From positions 62,001 to 126,000 of the forward strand of contig NZ_JAKWFK010000005.1 in the NCBI RefSeq assembly GCF_029522115.1: a DNA stretch of 64,000 bases, given 5' to 3'. A program made the position numbers and the translations under genes. Positions 62,332 to 64,000 of the stretch are shown here, piece by piece. Under the pieces are notes generated by a model. That model saw only the letters and a program-made list of their open reading frames with translations, was not told the DNA's origin and searched no databases. Source of the DNA: Trinickia sp. Y13 (GTDB lineage Bacteria; Pseudomonadota; Gammaproteobacteria; Burkholderiales; Burkholderiaceae). Positions within the stretch are counted from its first letter, which is position 1; every line of letters starts with the position of its first letter.

Positions 62332-64000
62332 CTACCGGCCGCTGCGAGCCATTTGCAGGTCGGAGTCGAGTTCGAGTTCCGGCCTCAGATAGCGAGGCAG
62401 CGATGCGATTTCCAGCTTGCGCAACGGCTTGCTGTAGAGAAAGCCCTGCGCCACTTCGCAACCGTGCATCTCGAGAAACGCCGCTTGTTCCGGCGTCTCG
62501 ACGCCCTCCGCGACGACGCGATGCCCGAGGCAGCGCGAAATCGACAGAATGGCTTTGACGAGTTCTGCGTGACGAGAATCGGTCGTGACTTTCTGCACGA
62601 AAGAGCGATCGATCTTCAGCGTATCGATTGGGAAGCGGGCGAGGTAGCTGAGCGCCGAGTACCCCGTGCCGAAATCGTCGATCGCGATCGAGCTTCCCAT
62701 TTCCTTGAATGCGGCCAGGGCGCGCGTAACGGATTCGTCTTCCTCGAGCAGCAGGCTTTCGGTGATTTCGAACTCGAGCCATTCGGGCCGGCAGCCCGTT
62801 TCGTCGAGAATCCTTTCGACCGTCTGCACCAAACCTCGCGCCTGAAACTGCCGGGGCGAGAGATTGATAGCGACCGTGTGCCGCGCCGCGCTCTCCGTGT
62901 TCCACTCCGCAGCCGCTCTGCAGGCCTCGCGCAGCACCCATTTTCCGAGGTCGATGATGAGTCCCGTTTCCTCGGCGACGGGCACGAATCGATCCGGCGG
63001 AACGAAGCCCGAACCGGCGCGATTCCAGCGCAACAGCGCTTCCACGCCGATGACTCTCGCATCGCAGAACGCAACTTGCGGCTGATAGTGCAGTTCGAGT
63101 TCGCCTTGATCGATTGCACGCCGTAGCTCTGTTTCCAACTGCAAGTTCGATGTCGCTTCGACGGTTAGCTCGTTCGTGTAGAAGCGAAAGCCGCGACGGC
63201 CCGAGCGCTTGGCGAGGTACATCGCCGAATCGGCGTATTTGAGCAGATCGTCGGCGTCGGTGCTGTCGATCGGGAACAGCGCAATGCCGACGCTGCACGA
63301 GATGAACACCTCTTTGCCGCCCAGAACGAAGCGCTCGCCGAGGCGGTTGATGATCGCGGTCGAGATCTGCTCCAGCGTGCGGCGATTGCGCGCATCGGGC
63401 AGCAGAATGGCAAATTCGTCGCCGCCGAAACGCGCGACGGTATCGACGGGCCGTACGCTTTCGAGCAGCCGAATGGCCGCCTCGCGCAACAGCTCGTCGC
63501 CGACCGCGTGGCCCAGCGTGTCGTTCACGCCTTTGAAGCGATCCATGTCGATCATCATCACAGCCGTCAGCCTGTCCTGCTCGCTGGCGTCCGTTATGCG
63601 ACGCAGCGCTTCATTGAACATCGTCCGGTTCGGCAAGTCCGTCAGCGGATCGTAATACGCCATGCGATGAATCTTCTCTCTCGACGCATGCAATTCGCTG
63701 ATATCCCGGCCTACCGCGAGCACGGTTTCCACGTCGCCGTTCGGCCCGAATTCCGGCGTCAGCCGGATCAAATGGCACAACTGTTCGCCGTCGCCTGGCC
63801 GCCATTTCAGTTCGAATTGACTATCGACGCCGGTAGCGATCACCCGTGCGATTTCTTGCTCGTACCGCGCGGCGCTAGGGCCGCCCGGGAATTCGGACGG
63901 CATCTTGCCGAGCACGGCCTGCTCGCCGCCTGGCGCATGCGACGCAAAAGTGGGATTGACGTACAGACGGCGAAGATCGCGGTTGTAACGGGCGACCGTA
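62332..64000 (-). CDS. PAS-GGDEF-EAL c-di-GMP signalling protein (5' end beyond window)
   Basis: The frame stays open to the window edge, so the N-terminus is missing; the visible part is over 550 residues. Reading in from the edge it gives a PAS segment (YNRDLRRLYVNPTFAS), a PAC region (ELKWRPGDGEQL), then GGDEF (RFGGDEFAILLP) with MIDMDRFKGVND, and an EAL domain (IGVEALLRW, EFEITES, IDDFGTGYSALSYL, KIDRSF, AEGVETPEQ). The GGDEF A-site and EAL metal residues look intact, so it may both make and degrade cyclic di-GMP. An apparent GTG at 63915 is internal. Confidence 0.92.
   Translation of the reverse strand, partial: TVARYNRDLRRLYVNPTFASHAPGGEQAVLGKMPSEFPGGPSAARYEQEIARVIATGVDSQFELKWRPGDGEQLCHLIRLTPEFGPNGDVETVLAVGRDISELHASREKIHRMAYYDPLTDLPNRTMFNEALRRITDASEQDRLTAVMMIDMDRFKGVNDTLGHAVGDELLREAAIRLLESVRPVDTVARFGGDEFAILLPDARNRRTLEQISTAIINRLGERFVLGGKEVFISCSVGIALFPIDSTDADDLLKYADSAMYLAKRSGRRGFRFYTNELTVEATSNLQLETELRRAIDQGELELHYQPQVAFCDARVIGVEALLRWNRAGSGFVPPDRFVPVAEETGLIIDLGKWVLREACRAAAEWNTESAARHTVAINLSPRQFQARGLVQTVERILDETGCRPEWLEFEITESLLLEEDESVTRALAAFKEMGSSIAIDDFGTGYSALSYLARFPIDTLKIDRSFVQKVTTDSRHAELVKAILSISRCLGHRVVAEGVETPEQAAFLEMHGCEVAQGFLYSKPLRKLEIASLPRYLRPELELDSDLQMARSGR

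Overview
The window is high-GC DNA with the gene families of a Burkholderiaceae-type betaproteobacterium, close to Paraburkholderia, Caballeronia or Trinickia. The assignment is an inference from acnB, argG, a 3-hydroxybutyrate oligomer hydrolase, an extended chemosensory cluster and base composition. I see no rRNA, tRNA, CRISPR array, intact insertion sequence or prophage. Coding density is high, and most operons use stop/start overlaps of the ATGA or TGATG type.

Layout. 0.2-4.3 kb: a GNAT acetyltransferase, a stand-alone dCache-type chemoreceptor and a short-chain dehydrogenase. 4.3-10.9 kb: a PqqA/PqqD/PqqE locus of unusual composition. A rightward pqqA-pqqD pair lies opposite a leftward set: a NarL-type two-component system, then pqqE, a 31-residue membrane peptide, a PuuD-like membrane protein, a SerC-like aminotransferase and a short dihydroorotate-dehydrogenase-like flavoprotein. 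No pqqB or pqqC is present here, and a palindrome (TCATGA-TTT-TCATGA) recurs upstream of both pqqA and pqqE. This is the best candidate for an undescribed system, namely a PQQ-like peptide-derived product or a variant PQQ route.

11.4-22.6 kb: a chemosensory operon (receptor-like protein, CheY, STAS protein, CheA, CheW, frameshifted receptor, CheR, CheB) facing a convergent receptor-cheW pair. A di-iron metallo-beta-lactamase protein of the oxygen-sensor type follows. 23.9-30.2 kb: two small hypothetical genes, a RhlE-like RNA helicase, an orphan MASE4-type histidine kinase and a hipBA toxin-antitoxin pair. 31-37 kb: a secreted glycine-rich protein cluster resembling Fap functional-amyloid systems. 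It holds twin 410-residue PGRS-like proteins, two exported proteins with a double-glycine motif, a periplasmic C39 peptidase and a convergent FapF-like outer-membrane barrel, with a 167-bp near-perfect palindrome at the convergent junction.

37.3-44 kb: aconitase B, an MFS exporter and penicillin-binding protein 1A. 44.1-51.3 kb: a six-gene hydrogenase-4/complex-I-like membrane complex (hyfB-C-E-F-G-I order) whose large subunit lacks the NiFe cysteine motifs, preceded by nested palindromes and a small ribbon-helix-helix protein. 51.9-54.5 kb: argG and a DAHP synthase. 54.5-57.4 kb: a Ysc84-type lipoprotein and a 3-hydroxybutyrate oligomer hydrolase. 57.5-62.3 kb: a LysR regulator divergent from an HMG-CoA-lyase-like enzyme, a CaiB/BaiF CoA-transferase and an MFS transporter, probably one catabolic unit. 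The window ends inside a PAS-GGDEF-EAL protein.
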